Below, piece after piece: positions 11,223 through 21,358 of a DNA stretch of 64,000 nt. The notes below the pieces were generated by a model, which worked only from the letters and a program-made list of their open reading frames with translations, was not told the origin of the DNA and did not search any database. Source of the stretch: Dipteris shenzhenensis (taxonomy: Eukaryota > Polypodiophyta > Polypodiopsida > Gleicheniales); assembly GCA_047967505.1 (NCBI GenBank), contig CM106540.1; one strand, 5' to 3'. The position numbers and the translations under genes were made by a program. Positions within the stretch are counted from its first letter, which is position 1, and the number at the start of each line of letters is the position of its first letter.

Positions 11223-13606
11223 TTCCCTTCCCCTTAAGAATGGTTTACATCCTCAAAAACAAAATTGGGAGACCTCTTCTGGAGATTTCTTACCCTTTCC
11301 CATGTTGAGGTCTCTTTAGGTCTATCTTTCCACTTAACCAGACATTCTTGCCATATAGTATGTCACGTTCTTTTTTCTTGTTTATCTAAAATTCTTTCTG
11401 GTTCATGTGGTAAGGCTATAGGTTCAATGAGTTCAACTAGGACTTCATTTCCATGGATATTATCATCTCCTAATTTTCTTTTTAGCGTACTAACATGAAA
11501 AACTAGATATACTCTACATACCTTAGGTAAGGATGATTTGTAAGCAAGTTCTCCAATCCTCTTAAGTATTGTGAATGGTCCACAATACCTAGGATACAGC
11601 TTCAGACATTTACCTATCTTTAGAGATTTTGAAGATTCAGGTACCTTAAGGTATACTTTCTCATTTACTTCAAACTCCAACTTTTTACGGTGGGGGTTTG
11701 CATAACTTCATGCTCTACTATCCTGAGCTCTTCTTATGCTATCTTTAGCTAACTTAAGCATTTGATTCATATCTTCAAGAAAGTCTTTGGCTGCTTGAAC
11801 CTTGTCTTTTTCGAGTCCCACTGTCATTGGGGCTCTTAGTTGAAATCCATACATTATCATGTATATACTAGACTATAGCTGAATGTTTGGCATTGTTATA
11901 TGCAAATTATAATATGGGCAAATACTATTCCCAATTAGTTTGTTGTTTACTTACATATGCTTGAAGCATATCCTCAATGATCCGATTGACCCTTTCAGTT
12001 TGACCGTCACTCTGTGGATGATTCGTGGTGCTCATATTCAATGAAGTTTCTAACCTCTTAAACATGGCCCTCCAAAAATGGCTGTTAAATTTGCTATCCC
12101 TATCACTAACAATACTAGTTGATAGCCCATAGTCTATAGATATGCTTCCCAAATAGCCTAGCTAATTTTGGAGTTCTAACATAGGTTAACAATTGGCATT
12201 CAGCTAAGAGAGTCTGCTACCACATTGAACTTCCCTTTCCTATATGTCAATTGTATATCAAATTCTTGCATTAACTCATACCATCTAGCTTTTCTACCTT
12301 TAAGCTTTGGCTTATTACAAATCCACTTAATGCTCTCCTGATCAAAGATGATCTCAAATTTTGTAGCATATAAGTAGTGCCTTCACTTTTTAAAAGCATA
12401 GCCTATAGCATAGAGGTCCTTCTCATATGCCGAGTAATTCCATTTGGCATGATCTAAATTTTTGCTTTCAAAAGCCACTAGCCGACCTTTTTGTAAAAAT
12501 ACCACCCCAACAACAAAATCACTAGCATTTGTCTCGACCATGAATGGCTCATTGGGATCCACTACTTTTAAGACAAGAGCTGCTACTATAGCTACTTTTA
12601 ATTTTTCAAAACTTCTCTTTTGAGGTTCATCCCATATGAAGGTGCTTCCCTTCCCCTTAAGTTGGTCCTTTATCGGAACTACAGTCTTAGAGTAATCTTG
12701 CATGAATATCCTGTAGAATCCTGAAAAACCTAAGAATATCTATAATTCTTCTAGATTTGTGGGATATGGCCATTCCAATATAGCTCTTACTTTGTTAGGG
12801 TCGATACGAACCCCTTCTTGGGATATTACAGTGTCCCAAGTATTTCACTTCTTTTGTAAAGAATTCACATTTGGATTCTTTAGCAAAAAATGAATTATCT
12901 TTAAGCAGCTAGAACACTTTTTGCAAATATTCCAAATGTTTTTTTCTAGTTTTACTATAAATAAGGATATTATATAAAAATACTACAACAAATTTCCTAG
13001 TTATGGCCTTAAGACACTATTCATAAGTGTCATGAAAGTTGTTGGAGCATTTGTTAATCCAAATGGAATTACTTTAAATTGATAATACCCATACCTAGTA
13101 CGAAATGATGTCTTAGGACATCCTCTTCCCTAATTTGTACTTGGTGATATCCTGATCTTAAATCAATTTTAGTAAAGTATTTGGCCCCTTGCAATTGATC
13201 AAAGAGCTCATCAATGTGATGCATAGGATACTTATTTTTAATGGTGATTTTATTTAGTGGCACACCTCTGACTAGTCCTCTAAAGCTCTGAGAGTCTGAG
13301 ACTCTAAGTTACTACTAGTAGTAGGATGCAGTGCAGTAATAACACTGATGCTCGCTGTCCCGCACAACCCCGCAATAGAGATGACATCTGTATGGCTCCT
13401 ACATATTTTCATTGTGCAAGAAATGACACAGACTGGCATTAATGCCCTATTGCCAGCCGAATTACAGTATGTAAGGCTTTGTAAGCCTTGTAAGGAACAT
13501 AGTCAATGAACTTCAACGAAAGGAGCTGAGAGAAAGATAGCAACAGTTATGCCAACGAACACTCTCTGCTCGTGCGGCCCCTTCCTCATCATGGCTCTGA
13601 TACCAA
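11223..13606 (-). mobile_element. Truncated Ty3/gypsy chromovirus, internal region
   Basis: Minus-strand remnant, 5' end at right. After the primer site at about 13,590-13,604 (complement reads TGGTATCAGAGCC, the initiator-tRNA-Met type) there is a few hundred bases of leader. The frame then starts abruptly inside reverse transcriptase (about 13,265: [16 protein letters not shown]). Gag, protease and the start of RT are missing. RNase H follows (12,703-12,383: VETNASDFVVGVV), then integrase core (12,152-11,925: IVSDRDSKF and HPQSDGQTERVNR) and an integrase C-terminal region (11,680-11,363: FHVSTLKR). A chromodomain completes it (LVKWKDRPKETSTWE, about 11,340-11,245), reached through a frameshift. 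RT also lacks the middle with its YxDD box. The chromodomain defines it as a chromovirus, a lineage that targets heterochromatin. Confidence 0.85.
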
Positions 13607-13680
13607 TGTTACACAAAATAAGAGGGCTCTCCTAATTTTCCACCCAACTTCGGATTCTCTCTCATGAGCTCACCTATCCT
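13607..13680 (-). repeat. Chromovirus 5' LTR remnant (74 bp)
   Basis: The plus strand begins TGTTACACAAAATAAGAGGG, matching the start of the 387-bp LTR at 10,836, and diverges after the CCTATCCTT near 13,680. About 310 bp of the outer LTR is therefore lost. Its inner edge abuts the primer-binding site, as expected for a 5' LTR read on the minus strand. Confidence 0.75.
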
Positions 13681-14400
13681 TAACACACTATTCAAAATTT
13701 TTGGACTTGTGTAAAGTCCAATTTGAGAAATGGACTAAAAAATAGTCCAAAAACTTTGAATATACTAGTAATGTTGTTTTTTAACTAGATTTGCCAACTC
13801 AAAACAAAAGATTTAATGATTTTGAACTAGACTTGCCAACTCAAAACAAAAGATTTAATGATTAAGTACTAAGAACATCAATGCATAACCAAATCTCTTA
13901 CAAAGGGGGTCTACATAAACATTTTCATAACTTCACAAAAATCTCTTGCAAAGTGGTCTACATAAACATCTTCATAACTTCTTGTGAATTGAGCAACTAT
14001 CACCTAAGAACATCAATACATGACCAATAATAGATGACCAATTCTCTTACAAAGTGGTCTACATAAACATCTTCATAATCACCTAAGAACATCAATAGAT
14101 GACCAATAGATGACCAATTCTCTTGGAAAAGTGGTGTAAATAAACACCTTTATGTATAAGTGGTGTGCACACACCTTTATGACCATTTCTTTTAGAAAGG
14201 TGGTGTACATAAAGCCCTTAGAAAGGTAGTGTAGATAAATCCTTTTATGTGTAAGTAGTGTACATATACACCACACATGGTATTAAAAAACACGGTTAAG
14301 TATAAAATGGCCCTCATAAACAATCTTTATACATAATAATGAGAGTAAAGAAATCAAAAAAGTAGTAAACTTTTTATTAGATATTAGCTTTACATAGAAG
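13681..14400. repeat. AT-rich tandem and near-tandem repeats
   Basis: A unit of about 41 bp (CTTGCCAACTCAAAACAAAA and onward to TTTAATGATT) is directly duplicated at about 13,786-13,868. Downstream, phrases such as GTGGTCTACATAAACATCTT and GAACATCAATAGATGACCAA recur with drift several times up to about 14,270, grading into GGTGTACATAAA variants. No gene is visible. Confidence 0.6.
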
Positions 14401-14444
14401 TTCAAAACTTGTGATTACAAAGCCATTAGCCAACATGTTACTCA

Positions 14445-14876
14445 GTACCAATGTCCTCAATGCCAGGCCCTTGACTACCAGGGTCCTGACTAATAGGCTG
14501 CTCTAAGCCTGGAGTCTCAGTAGCACGGTCCTTACTAGTTTGCTCTTCAGTTCCAAGCACCTGACTAGTAGGCTGCTCTAGAGTCTCATGACCAAGTTCT
14601 TGGTAAGTAGGGACCTGGCTACTAGGTTCCTGACTAGTAGGCTCTGCTCTGGAGTCTGTAAGGTCATGGTTGAAGAACCATCTATGCCTCCTGGTAACTC
14701 CTCCTGGTCATGCTTTGCCTCGTCCATACCTTATTTGAGTAAGGCTTCCTTGCTTGATCCACACCCAAGATCGATCCACTTGCCTGTCCTTCATCCAAGA
14801 TCAAGGGTGCCTTCCTCACTTTTAATTTTAAGGGAAGTGCTTCCACCTCTTTAGCCTTACCTTTACCTGTGACGTG
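14445..14876 (-). pseudogene. Decayed C-terminal extension of the two-frame gene
   Basis: After the stop at 14,877 the minus strand stays protein-like in another frame (a lysine- and alanine-rich piece followed by LKVRKAPLILDEGQ). Around 14,450-14,660 there is a repeated short motif of the SLLVRNLVARSLLT kind, built from GACTAGTAGGCTGCTCT-like DNA repeats. It probably belonged to the upstream protein before frameshifts, but it could be unrelated low-complexity DNA. Confidence 0.35.
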
Positions 14877-16049
14877 CTATACTACTGTAACTTCTTGCTG
14901 CCGTGAACCTTCCCGTATGATGAGTGGAACCTCCTTGACTCTAGTTGACAATTGATCACCCTTATTCTTTGTGCGGATTTCTTCTTGCCGTAAGTCATCG
15001 GATGTAGAGCTTTCATCCTCATCATCACCTGAGCTAGAATCATCACCCTCAGACTCACTACCCTCTTCTTTGACATTTTCCTCCTCAAAGAAAGTAGTGC
15101 AACTGTAATATGTGTCAAAGAACTCAATTTGATGGGGGGTATCAATAACATTTACATTTTTACCTTGGCGTAGCAATTTCTCAGCAGCAAAACCCATTCG
15201 ATACAATGCTACTTCCCACCCATCATTTAATAAATTCTTTGTCATCTCTAGTATCACATCAGGATCCATCGGCTTTCTGTAATCCACCATTGCTGCATCA
15301 AGCTTAACCTTATGGTCCTCAAAGTAATGAAGCTCGAGAGTCCTTAAAGGAGTTTGGATTAGATTACCACCACCCCTCGATAAGAAGCACATCAAGAAAG
15401 GCTGCAAGACTTGAATGGCAGTGCCTTCCAAGACAGTCATATGATTACGCAGGACTATACCATGGTATACTTTTGAAAGTAAATACCCAAATGAAGATGT
15501 CAAACTCGCATATAGGGCATCCCTTTGTGATTCTGTCATGAACAGGACCAACGTTGATCTTTTCTTATCTGCCATAGGACCTTCAACAATAAACCGCACA
15601 AGTTCAACTATCTGTGACACTGCAAGGTCTTGCAATTCATTTATGAAAAATATGCATGGCTTCTCCCAAGCATGACCGCTCATTGTTATGAAATGCTCCG
15701 TATCAATGCCATTGATGTGTGCAAATTTTGTATCATTCTCTGATAGCAGGATATCATAAGAGAAGCTGAATGAAGAACCATCATCTAAACCACCAATTGC
15801 TCTACCTTGGGTACTGGACTGCAAGGCCTTTTTCTTAATGTCCATATATTCTGTCTCAACAACCTTTGGCATTTTAGCTCTTAGATCCTTTGTTGGTGTG
15901 GCATCTGCATCCATTGAAGCCAACCACTTTCTAGCCCATGTTTTATCAAGGAGTTGACCTAGGCTAAGTGCTTTCTTCTTATCCACATCAATTGACTTGC
16001 CAGCTAACTCATCATCAGATTTCAATAAAAATAATAGTGCCGAGAACAA
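14877..16049 (-). CDS. Unrecognised protein, second frame (C-terminal part)
   Basis: About 390 residues on the minus strand, overlapping the end of the upstream frame (stop at 16,015) by a few dozen bases in a different frame. The overlap region encodes LLFSALLFLLKSDDELAGKS. No ATG begins this frame; it opens after a stop near 16,075. It is therefore best read as the C-terminal half of the upstream protein, joined by a single frameshift, a missed intron or an assembly indel. It has a mixed alpha/beta composition, then a very acidic Ser/Asp/Glu tract (about residues 325-350) and a basic tail. I recognise no domain. A stretch reading CIFFINELQDLAVSQIVELV is hydrophobic and could be a strand-helix of a nucleotide-binding or protease-like fold, but I see no Walker or catalytic motif. 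Confidence 0.55.
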   Translation of the reverse strand: MFSALLFLLKSDDELAGKSIDVDKKKALSLGQLLDKTWARKWLASMDADATPTKDLRAKMPKVVETEYMDIKKKALQSSTQGRAIGGLDDGSSFSFSYDILLSENDTKFAHINGIDTEHFITMSGHAWEKPCIFFINELQDLAVSQIVELVRFIVEGPMADKKRSTLVLFMTESQRDALYASLTSSFGYLLSKVYHGIVLRNHMTVLEGTAIQVLQPFLMCFLSRGGGNLIQTPLRTLELHYFEDHKVKLDAAMVDYRKPMDPDVILEMTKNLLNDGWEVALYRMGFAAEKLLRQGKNVNVIDTPHQIEFFDTYYSCTTFFEEENVKEEGSESEGDDSSSGDDEDESSTSDDLRQEEIRTKNKGDQLSTRVKEVPLIIREGSRQQEVTVV

Positions 16050-17724
16050 TAGACATCGGTTTCTTTATTTCTTTCCTCTGAGTTGCAATGTGCTCTGGTG
16101 CCTCAAAGGATATCTTTCCTGTTTCATATGCTTGGCAAACATCCACGATGCTCTGAAACACTGATTCCTCACAGAAGACAATGCAGGTAACATCCCTGTA
16201 TCTTGCAACAGCGGTGCTCAAATCCTTTGCCTCAACCTTATTACCTGGTATGCCTTGCGTATTGCTTACAACACCTTTCAAGCATCTATAGAACCGAGTC
16301 CTCTTTGTCATGTACTCCGATGTAGGTCTCCTGCCCTTCACTGTTTGTGGCTTTCCACAGCCCATCCATAACTCCCTTGCCTTTATCAAGATCTCAGAAA
16401 GAGAAGAGCTTTTTTTCAACCTAAATGGAGCAGAATTCAGCCTCTCTGATTCTAGAATGTACTTCGAGTCATCATTAAATATGCATATATGACAAATGAC
16501 CCGTTGAAACTTTTCCATCCACTCAATCTGTGGCAAGTTTCCTTTTCTTCCCTCATCAAGGGCGATCCTGCAAGCGTCACAAAAGTGTTGCCCATCAATG
16601 GGCTCAAACCTGCATCTTTCTAAGAATCTATTCTTTGCCAGCATGTATCTCTTCTCGATGTCACTCCCATATCGGCTTTGATACAAAGCCTCTCCACGAA
16701 CAAAGTCACTCCTTCTAAAGTTCTCAAAAGCATCAAGAAAGTCCACGCGCTTTTGAAATGTGACATCAGGCAATGTAGGATCATCTTCTTGAAGTCTCTT
16801 AAACGCCATAGGACGAAGAGTGATATTAGTGGCAACGGGAGTTCTTGTTTTCCTTGTATCTTCATACAATTTGCGTGCAAATATCTTATCGAGCTTTCTT
16901 TGATTTGTGAACAATGAAGCTCGATCAATAAGCATTGTGGCCACGCTGAATTGTGAAAATCCCCAAATGTATCCCTCATCCTCTGGAGGATGTAAGTCCG
17001 CCACACTTATAGAAAAGTCTTCGAGACTTGTATCTTCTTCTTGCTGATCTTTCTCTTCATCGCTATCCAATTTTTCGCCTGGTTTTAAATAGCCTGCACT
17101 TGAGCGATCTCCACGTGGAGTAGGAGTTATTTTTGCTCTCTTTCTGGGAATAGCTATAGCACTTGAGTCTACTCCACGATCACTCCTTCTTGTTCCTATA
17201 GTTGCAGCAGTCGATGGCGTAGGTACAGTTGGAGATACTGTAGTTACACTTGTTAGAGTTATCAGAGTTACCGCCACAGATATTGACGGTACTTGAGGGT
17301 TGTATGTTATAGATGGCATAATTAGTGCTCCTGAAGGTTCAACACCACCACTTGGAAATGCATCCCACATTTTCTTCAATGCTTCTAAGGCATTAAGTAA
17401 TTCTTGGGATCCCTCAATTGAATCTGGTAACGGCTTCAAGAAGTGCTTCGGAGTAACTCGTAACTTGTAAACCACCTCGTCATTCTTTCCTTGGCACACA
17501 ATTTCTATCAAATTGTTTTCTTTAATATTGATGTTTGATACCATGCCACTATTTCTTACTGCCTCTGCAGAATATTTCGGGCTTGATATGTTCTCTGAAG
17601 TGATCACCAAAAAATACTTTGATTTCCGCTCCATAAAATACCAAGCATGTTCAAGGTATTTGAAAGACACCTTGGAACCAAAACTGGAAGCCATGAAAGC
17701 TATAGTTTTCTGAAAAACAATCAA
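16015..17724 (-). CDS. Unrecognised protein, first frame (N-terminal part)
   Basis: About 569 residues, a long clean frame. A second ATG (17,694) beginning MASSFGSKVSFKYLEHAWYF is the more natural start. Visible parts: an N-terminal alpha/beta domain (to about residue 120); a Thr/Val/Pro-rich linker (about 140-200); a basic RKRAKITPTPRGDR stretch that could be a nuclear signal; an acidic DEEKDQQEEDTSLED tract; then a well-folded region with FCDACR and ICHIC pairs about 30 residues apart, a possible zinc site. The CDAC arrangement recalls DUF4211, but I cannot confirm that. With the downstream frame it would form a protein of about 950 residues. It lies 3' of a strange GC-rich tract and may be transposon-borne or a host nuclear protein. 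Function unknown. Confidence 0.6.
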   Translation of the reverse strand: MIVFQKTIAFMASSFGSKVSFKYLEHAWYFMERKSKYFLVITSENISSPKYSAEAVRNSGMVSNINIKENNLIEIVCQGKNDEVVYKLRVTPKHFLKPLPDSIEGSQELLNALEALKKMWDAFPSGGVEPSGALIMPSITYNPQVPSISVAVTLITLTSVTTVSPTVPTPSTAATIGTRRSDRGVDSSAIAIPRKRAKITPTPRGDRSSAGYLKPGEKLDSDEEKDQQEEDTSLEDFSISVADLHPPEDEGYIWGFSQFSVATMLIDRASLFTNQRKLDKIFARKLYEDTRKTRTPVATNITLRPMAFKRLQEDDPTLPDVTFQKRVDFLDAFENFRRSDFVRGEALYQSRYGSDIEKRYMLAKNRFLERCRFEPIDGQHFCDACRIALDEGRKGNLPQIEWMEKFQRVICHICIFNDDSKYILESERLNSAPFRLKKSSSLSEILIKARELWMGCGKPQTVKGRRPTSEYMTKRTRFYRCLKGVVSNTQGIPGNKVEAKDLSTAVARYRDVTCIVFCEESVFQSIVDVCQAYETGKISFEAPEHIATQRKEIKKPMSIVLGTIIFIEI

Positions 17725-17935
17725 AAATAAAAAATGAGAAATACAATGATTTTCAAACTCAAAAAATTAAATAAATTTTTAATTAAATATTCTTTTAAGT
17801 TTTATTTATTTTTAATTTTTAAAATAAAATATTTTTTTTAATTAGTTAGTTTCTTTTAATATTTAAAATTTAATTTAATTTTTTGATTTTTTTAAAGTTT
17901 TATTTATTTTAACTTTTTTAATTTCGACGGGACAG
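17725..17935. other. Extremely AT-rich spacer
   Basis: About 200 bases almost entirely A and T, with many TTTAATTTTTAAA-like runs, between the start of the unrecognised gene and the GC-rich tract. The shift in composition at about 17,930 is abrupt. It could be the gene's leader or promoter, or a junction between inserted sequences. Confidence 0.6.
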
Positions 17936-18163
17936 GACGCAGGAAAGCGCGGGGAAGGGGGAGGGGACGGGATGGGATGACGGCGGGAACGAGGAGGGCT
18001 TGACCCACGCCCCATTTTTCTCCCCACAATCACCCCTTGCCCATCACCTTGCAATGTCCCCCTCCCCGCCCCTCGCCCATCCCCTTGCCCTCCCATGCCC
18101 ACCTCTTCCCTCCGCCCGCCCCCTTCCCTCCCCATGCACCCCCCTCCCCTTGCCCTCGCCCCG

Positions 18164-18187
18164 CACCTGTTGCGCACGCAACAGGTG
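18164..18187. repeat. 24-bp palindrome, copy 1
   Basis: Eleven-base arms CACCTGTTGCG and CGCAACAGGTG separated by two bases. Related copies lie at 18,301-18,322, 18,747-18,768 (both with a CCTATTGCG left arm), 18,792-18,815 and 19,261-19,284. A looser relative (GTTGTTGCGTACGCAAGAAC) is at about 20,352-20,371. Confidence 0.85.
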
Positions 18188-18300
18188 TCCTCTCCCTCGC
18201 CCGCCCCCTTGCCCTCCCCGCCTCTCGCCCGCCTCACGCCCCCCTTCCATCCGCCCACCTCCTTGCTCTTCCCATGCCCTCCCTTCCCTTCCCCTTGTCC

Positions 18301-18322
18301 CCTATTGCGCACGCAACAGGTG
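18301..18322. repeat. Palindrome, copy 2
   Basis: CCTATTGCG arm, CA centre and CGCAACAGGTG arm: the same motif as copy 1 with a changed left end. Confidence 0.8.
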
Positions 18323-18746
18323 AGGGGGTGATGCTCCCTCCCCGCCCCCCTCGCCCCCTCCCCTTTCCCCTCCCCTTGCCCGCTGCCCGCCCCCTCGCCC
18401 TCCTCCCCTTGCCCCTCCTCCCTCGCCCTCGCCCGCTTGCTCGTCCCCCCTCCCCTTCCGCCTCCCCTCGCCCTCGCCCGCCCGCCCTCCCCTCCTCCCC
18501 CCACGCCCTCTGCCCGCCCCCCCTCGCCCCCTCCTCCCACCCCCCCTCCCCCTTGCTCCTCCCCCATGCCCCCCCTTCCCTTGCCCCTCCCCTTCCCTCA
18601 CCACACGTGTGCCTTCCCTTGCCCCTCCCCTTCCCTCACCACATGCACACGTGTGGTGAGGGAAGGGAAGGGGCAAGGGAAGGGGGGGAGCGGGGGGCCG
18701 GGCGGGCGGAGGGAAGGGGAGGGGGGCGAGGGCGAGGGGAGGGGGA

Positions 18747-18768
18747 CCTATTGCGTGCGCAACAGGTG
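18747..18768. repeat. Palindrome, copy 3
   Basis: CCTATTGCG, TG centre, CGCAACAGGTG. The centre is the complement-type TG rather than CA. It lies at a purine-to-pyrimidine switch beside a GGCATCGATGCC palindrome. Confidence 0.8.
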
Positions 18769-18791
18769 GGGGCATCGATGCCCCTCCCCCC

Positions 18792-18815
18792 CACCTGTTG
18801 CGCACGCAACAGGTG
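18792..18815. repeat. Palindrome, copy 4
   Basis: A full 24-bp copy of the CACCTGTTGCG..CGCAACAGGTG motif, framed on both sides by GGCATCGATGCC palindromes. Confidence 0.85.
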
Positions 18816-19260
18816 GGCTGGGGGGGCATCGATGCCCCCCCTCACCCCCCCTCCCCTTCCCGCGCTCCCCCCACACCCCCCCCTTCCCTCCGCCCCCCAA
18901 CCCCCCCTCCCAGCGCGCCCGCCCCCCCCTTTCCCCTCCACCCTCCCCACGCCCCCAGCCCCCCTCCCGATGCGCACGCCCCCCCTTCCCCTCCGCCCTC
19001 CCCCGTGTCGACGGAAGGGGGCGGGCACCGAGGGGGGCGTGGGGAGGGCGGGGGTTGGTGGGGGTTGGGAGGGCGGAGGGGAGGGAAAGGGGGGGCGGAG
19101 GGGAGGCGGGAGGGGAGGCGGGCATGCGGGGGGGGCGTGGGGACGGCAGGAGGGGAGGGGGGGTTGGGGGGGTGGAGGGGAGGGAAGGGGAAGGCGGAGG
19201 GGAGGGCGGGAGGGATGGGCGGAGGGGAGGGAAGGGGGGGCGGGCGGGGGGAAGCCCCCC

Positions 19261-19284
19261 CACCTGTTGCGCACGCAACAGGTG
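19261..19284. repeat. Palindrome, copy 5
   Basis: A full 24-bp copy exactly where a purine-rich run ends and a pyrimidine-rich run begins. Confidence 0.85.
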
Positions 19285-20100
19285 GGGGGGGCACCCTCGC
19301 CCCCCCTCCCCTTCCCCACACCCCCCCTCCCTCCGCCCCCCGCAGCCCCCCCTCCCGGCGTGCTCGCCCCCCCCTCCGCCCTGGCCACGCCCCCCGCCCC
19401 CCAGCCCCCCCTCCCGGTGCGCCCGCCCCCCCTCCCCTCCCGCCCTCCCCACGCCCCCCCCGCGCACTCGCCCCCTTCCGTCGACGGAAGGGGGCGGGCG
19501 CGCGGGGGGGGGTGTGGGGAGGGCGGGAGGGGAGGGGGGGGGGTGGGGGGTGGAGGGGAGGAAAGGGGGAGGCAGAGGGGAGGGCGGGAGGGAGGGGCGG
19601 AGGGGAGGGAAGGGGGAGGGCGGGAAGGCGGAGGCGCAGGGGAGGGCGGGCGGGAGGGAGGGGCGGAGGGGAGGGCGAAGGGAAGGAGGGGGCAGAGGGG
19701 TCAACGACAGGGGGCAGGAGGGGGGGCGCGGCGGGAGGACAGGAGGAAGGGAGGGGGGGTGGGAAGGGCGGAGGGGAGGGAAGGGGGGCGGAGGGGGGGG
19801 CAGGGGCAGGGACGACAGGGAGAGGGAGGTTGGAGGGAGGGGGGCGGATGGAAGGGAGGAGCGACGACAAGCGGCAGGGGGAAGGGAAGGAAGGGGATGG
19901 AAGGAGGGAAGGAGGAGGGAGCAGGCAAGGGGAGGGGAAGGGGCCTTGGGGAGGGAGGAGAGGAGAAGGGGGAAGGGAAGGGAGGGGAGAAGCGGGAGGA
20001 GAGGGGAAGGGACGGGAAGGGGAGGGGAGAGAGGAAGTCGGAGAAGAGGGAGGGAGGGAGTACCTGAGTGGAGAGGTGGTGGAGCTCCAGGAGAGAGTTG

Positions 20101-20370
20101 TGAGAGAGAATAAGAGAGTTGTGAGACAGAATGAGGAGAAGTAGAGTTTTATAGGAAATGGATAGCTTTTAGGTCAAGTCAGCTTTTTTTAGTTTTTAAG
20201 GTTTTTTTAGTTCTTTTAGGTTCACTATAAGTAGAACATTCTTCATTCTCTCTTTCATTCAAAGATCATTCGTTTACACTCCACGCTTCTCTCCTCTCAT
20301 CAACCTGTTGCAGGATTCGCAAAAATTTTCAAAATGTTGCAAGAGGTGAGTTGTTGCGTACGCAAGAACT
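20101..20370. other. Short non-coding junction
   Basis: Sequence composition returns to normal. AGAGAGTTGTGAGAGAGAA-type phrases, then AGTTTTATAGGAAATGG, then an AACCTGTTGCAGG that echoes the palindrome arm. No gene seen. Confidence 0.4.
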
Positions 20371-20371
20371 T

Positions 20372-20960
20372 CTAAGAATCCAATGTTTTATAGAATATAG
20401 CACTTAGGCAAAGGAAGCGATCAATGTTGCCGCGCATTATTTGCTCATGCTGCTGAAGTTCGCGGACCATTATGCCTTGGATATTCCATTCTACACGAGA
20501 GTGGGGTTCGATCACCGGCCAATTAATGGTTTGATGATCTTCAGCCAAAGTGTGTATGTTGGCTTCCGATTTTTTATGCCGTGGAACTGCATAGAACTTG
20601 GGATGGGTTCTAAGACATGGAGGTGCCCATAGGTACTCCTTCAAGAAGATTACATCAAAGAGCTTGGGATGGTGCCAATCAGGTTGTGGATCCAGCTCGC
20701 TAATCCAACCTTCACTAATTTGATGCTGATGAAGGTTGGTAGGAAAGTTCTCCAAGGTCCATCCACCTCAAGTTTTCATATCAAGATATTTGCTCCAAAA
20801 TTCCTTGATGGGGTTACTGGGAAGTGGTATCTCATCAAAATCAGACCATCATTGGAACTTGGCATGGGCGTACGAATTGGATTATCCGGATCCTAATATT
20901 CAAAATCAAATATTGTGTCATTTTCTGCTGATGGAAGCACAAGTAGTGGCGAAGGTGATG
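20372..20960 (-). pseudogene. Decayed minus-strand coding piece, unknown product
   Basis: Reading leftward from about 20,960, the minus strand is protein-like through two in-frame stops: SDFDEIPLPSNPIKEFWSKY, then a stop, then a run ending WISELDPQPDWHHPKLFDVI and a tail near 20,400 with VEWNIQGIMVREL. I do not recognise it. By position it may be the far 3' end of the gypsy element, whose extra frame lies immediately to the right. The plus strand is also partly open here, but its content is less protein-like. Confidence 0.4.
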
Positions 20961-21358
20961 ACGAGGGAGGGAGAGAATCTAGGGACATGGGGGAGAAATA
21001 TGGCAGAGTGTTAGTTGCAGAAGGGGAAGAAGGGGGGAGGGGGGGAAGAACTAGGCAAATGGTTTGAGCAGCTTGGTAATCCTCAAGGGTAGGATTAGCA
21101 AGGGAGGGGAAAAAGCTAGGTGTGAGGGGCTCGTAAGTTTGTGACTGTTAGATTAGTTGAAAATGGTGAGAGGCATGAGCAAAGAGATGATGGAGGGAAT
21201 AGATGTTAGGATGGAGCTCGGGGAAGGTTAAGAGGGTGGTAGCAGCAAGAGTAAGGGAGGTTATGATGTTGGCGAGTAGTTAGATATGGGAAGTTGGATG
21301 TGAGATAGGCCCTGTCATCTTCCGACACTTCTTTTTGCTACTGCGATGGGATGATTAA

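Larger units (their letters stand above)
17936..20100. repeat. GC-rich strand-switching fold-back tract
   Basis: About 2.2 kb of near-pure C/T or G/A sequence that reverses strand bias several times. It is pyrimidine-rich to about 18,640, purine-rich to about 18,760, pyrimidine-rich to about 19,000, purine-rich to about 19,260, pyrimidine-rich to about 19,475, then purine-rich to about 20,060. Each major reversal lies at or beside a palindrome: CACACGTGTG near 18,645, CACCTGTTGCG/CGCAACAGGTG arms at 18,792-18,815 and 19,261-19,284, GGCATCGATGCC near 18,772-18,783 and 18,828-18,839, and CCGTCGACGG near 19,008 and 19,490. Long open frames on both strands here are artefacts of composition. No transposon family that I know is identified. 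Confidence 0.8.

Noticed and set aside
17875-20144. Very long open frames on both strands of the GC-rich tract (up to 676 residues)
   Set aside because: Composition artefacts: the products are Pro/Ser/Leu or Gly/Arg/Glu monotony, several frames are open at once on both strands, and there are no domains.
20441-21014. Plus-strand frames over 20.4-21.0 kb as a gene
   Set aside because: The minus strand of the same stretch is more protein-like and continues through neighbouring sequence.
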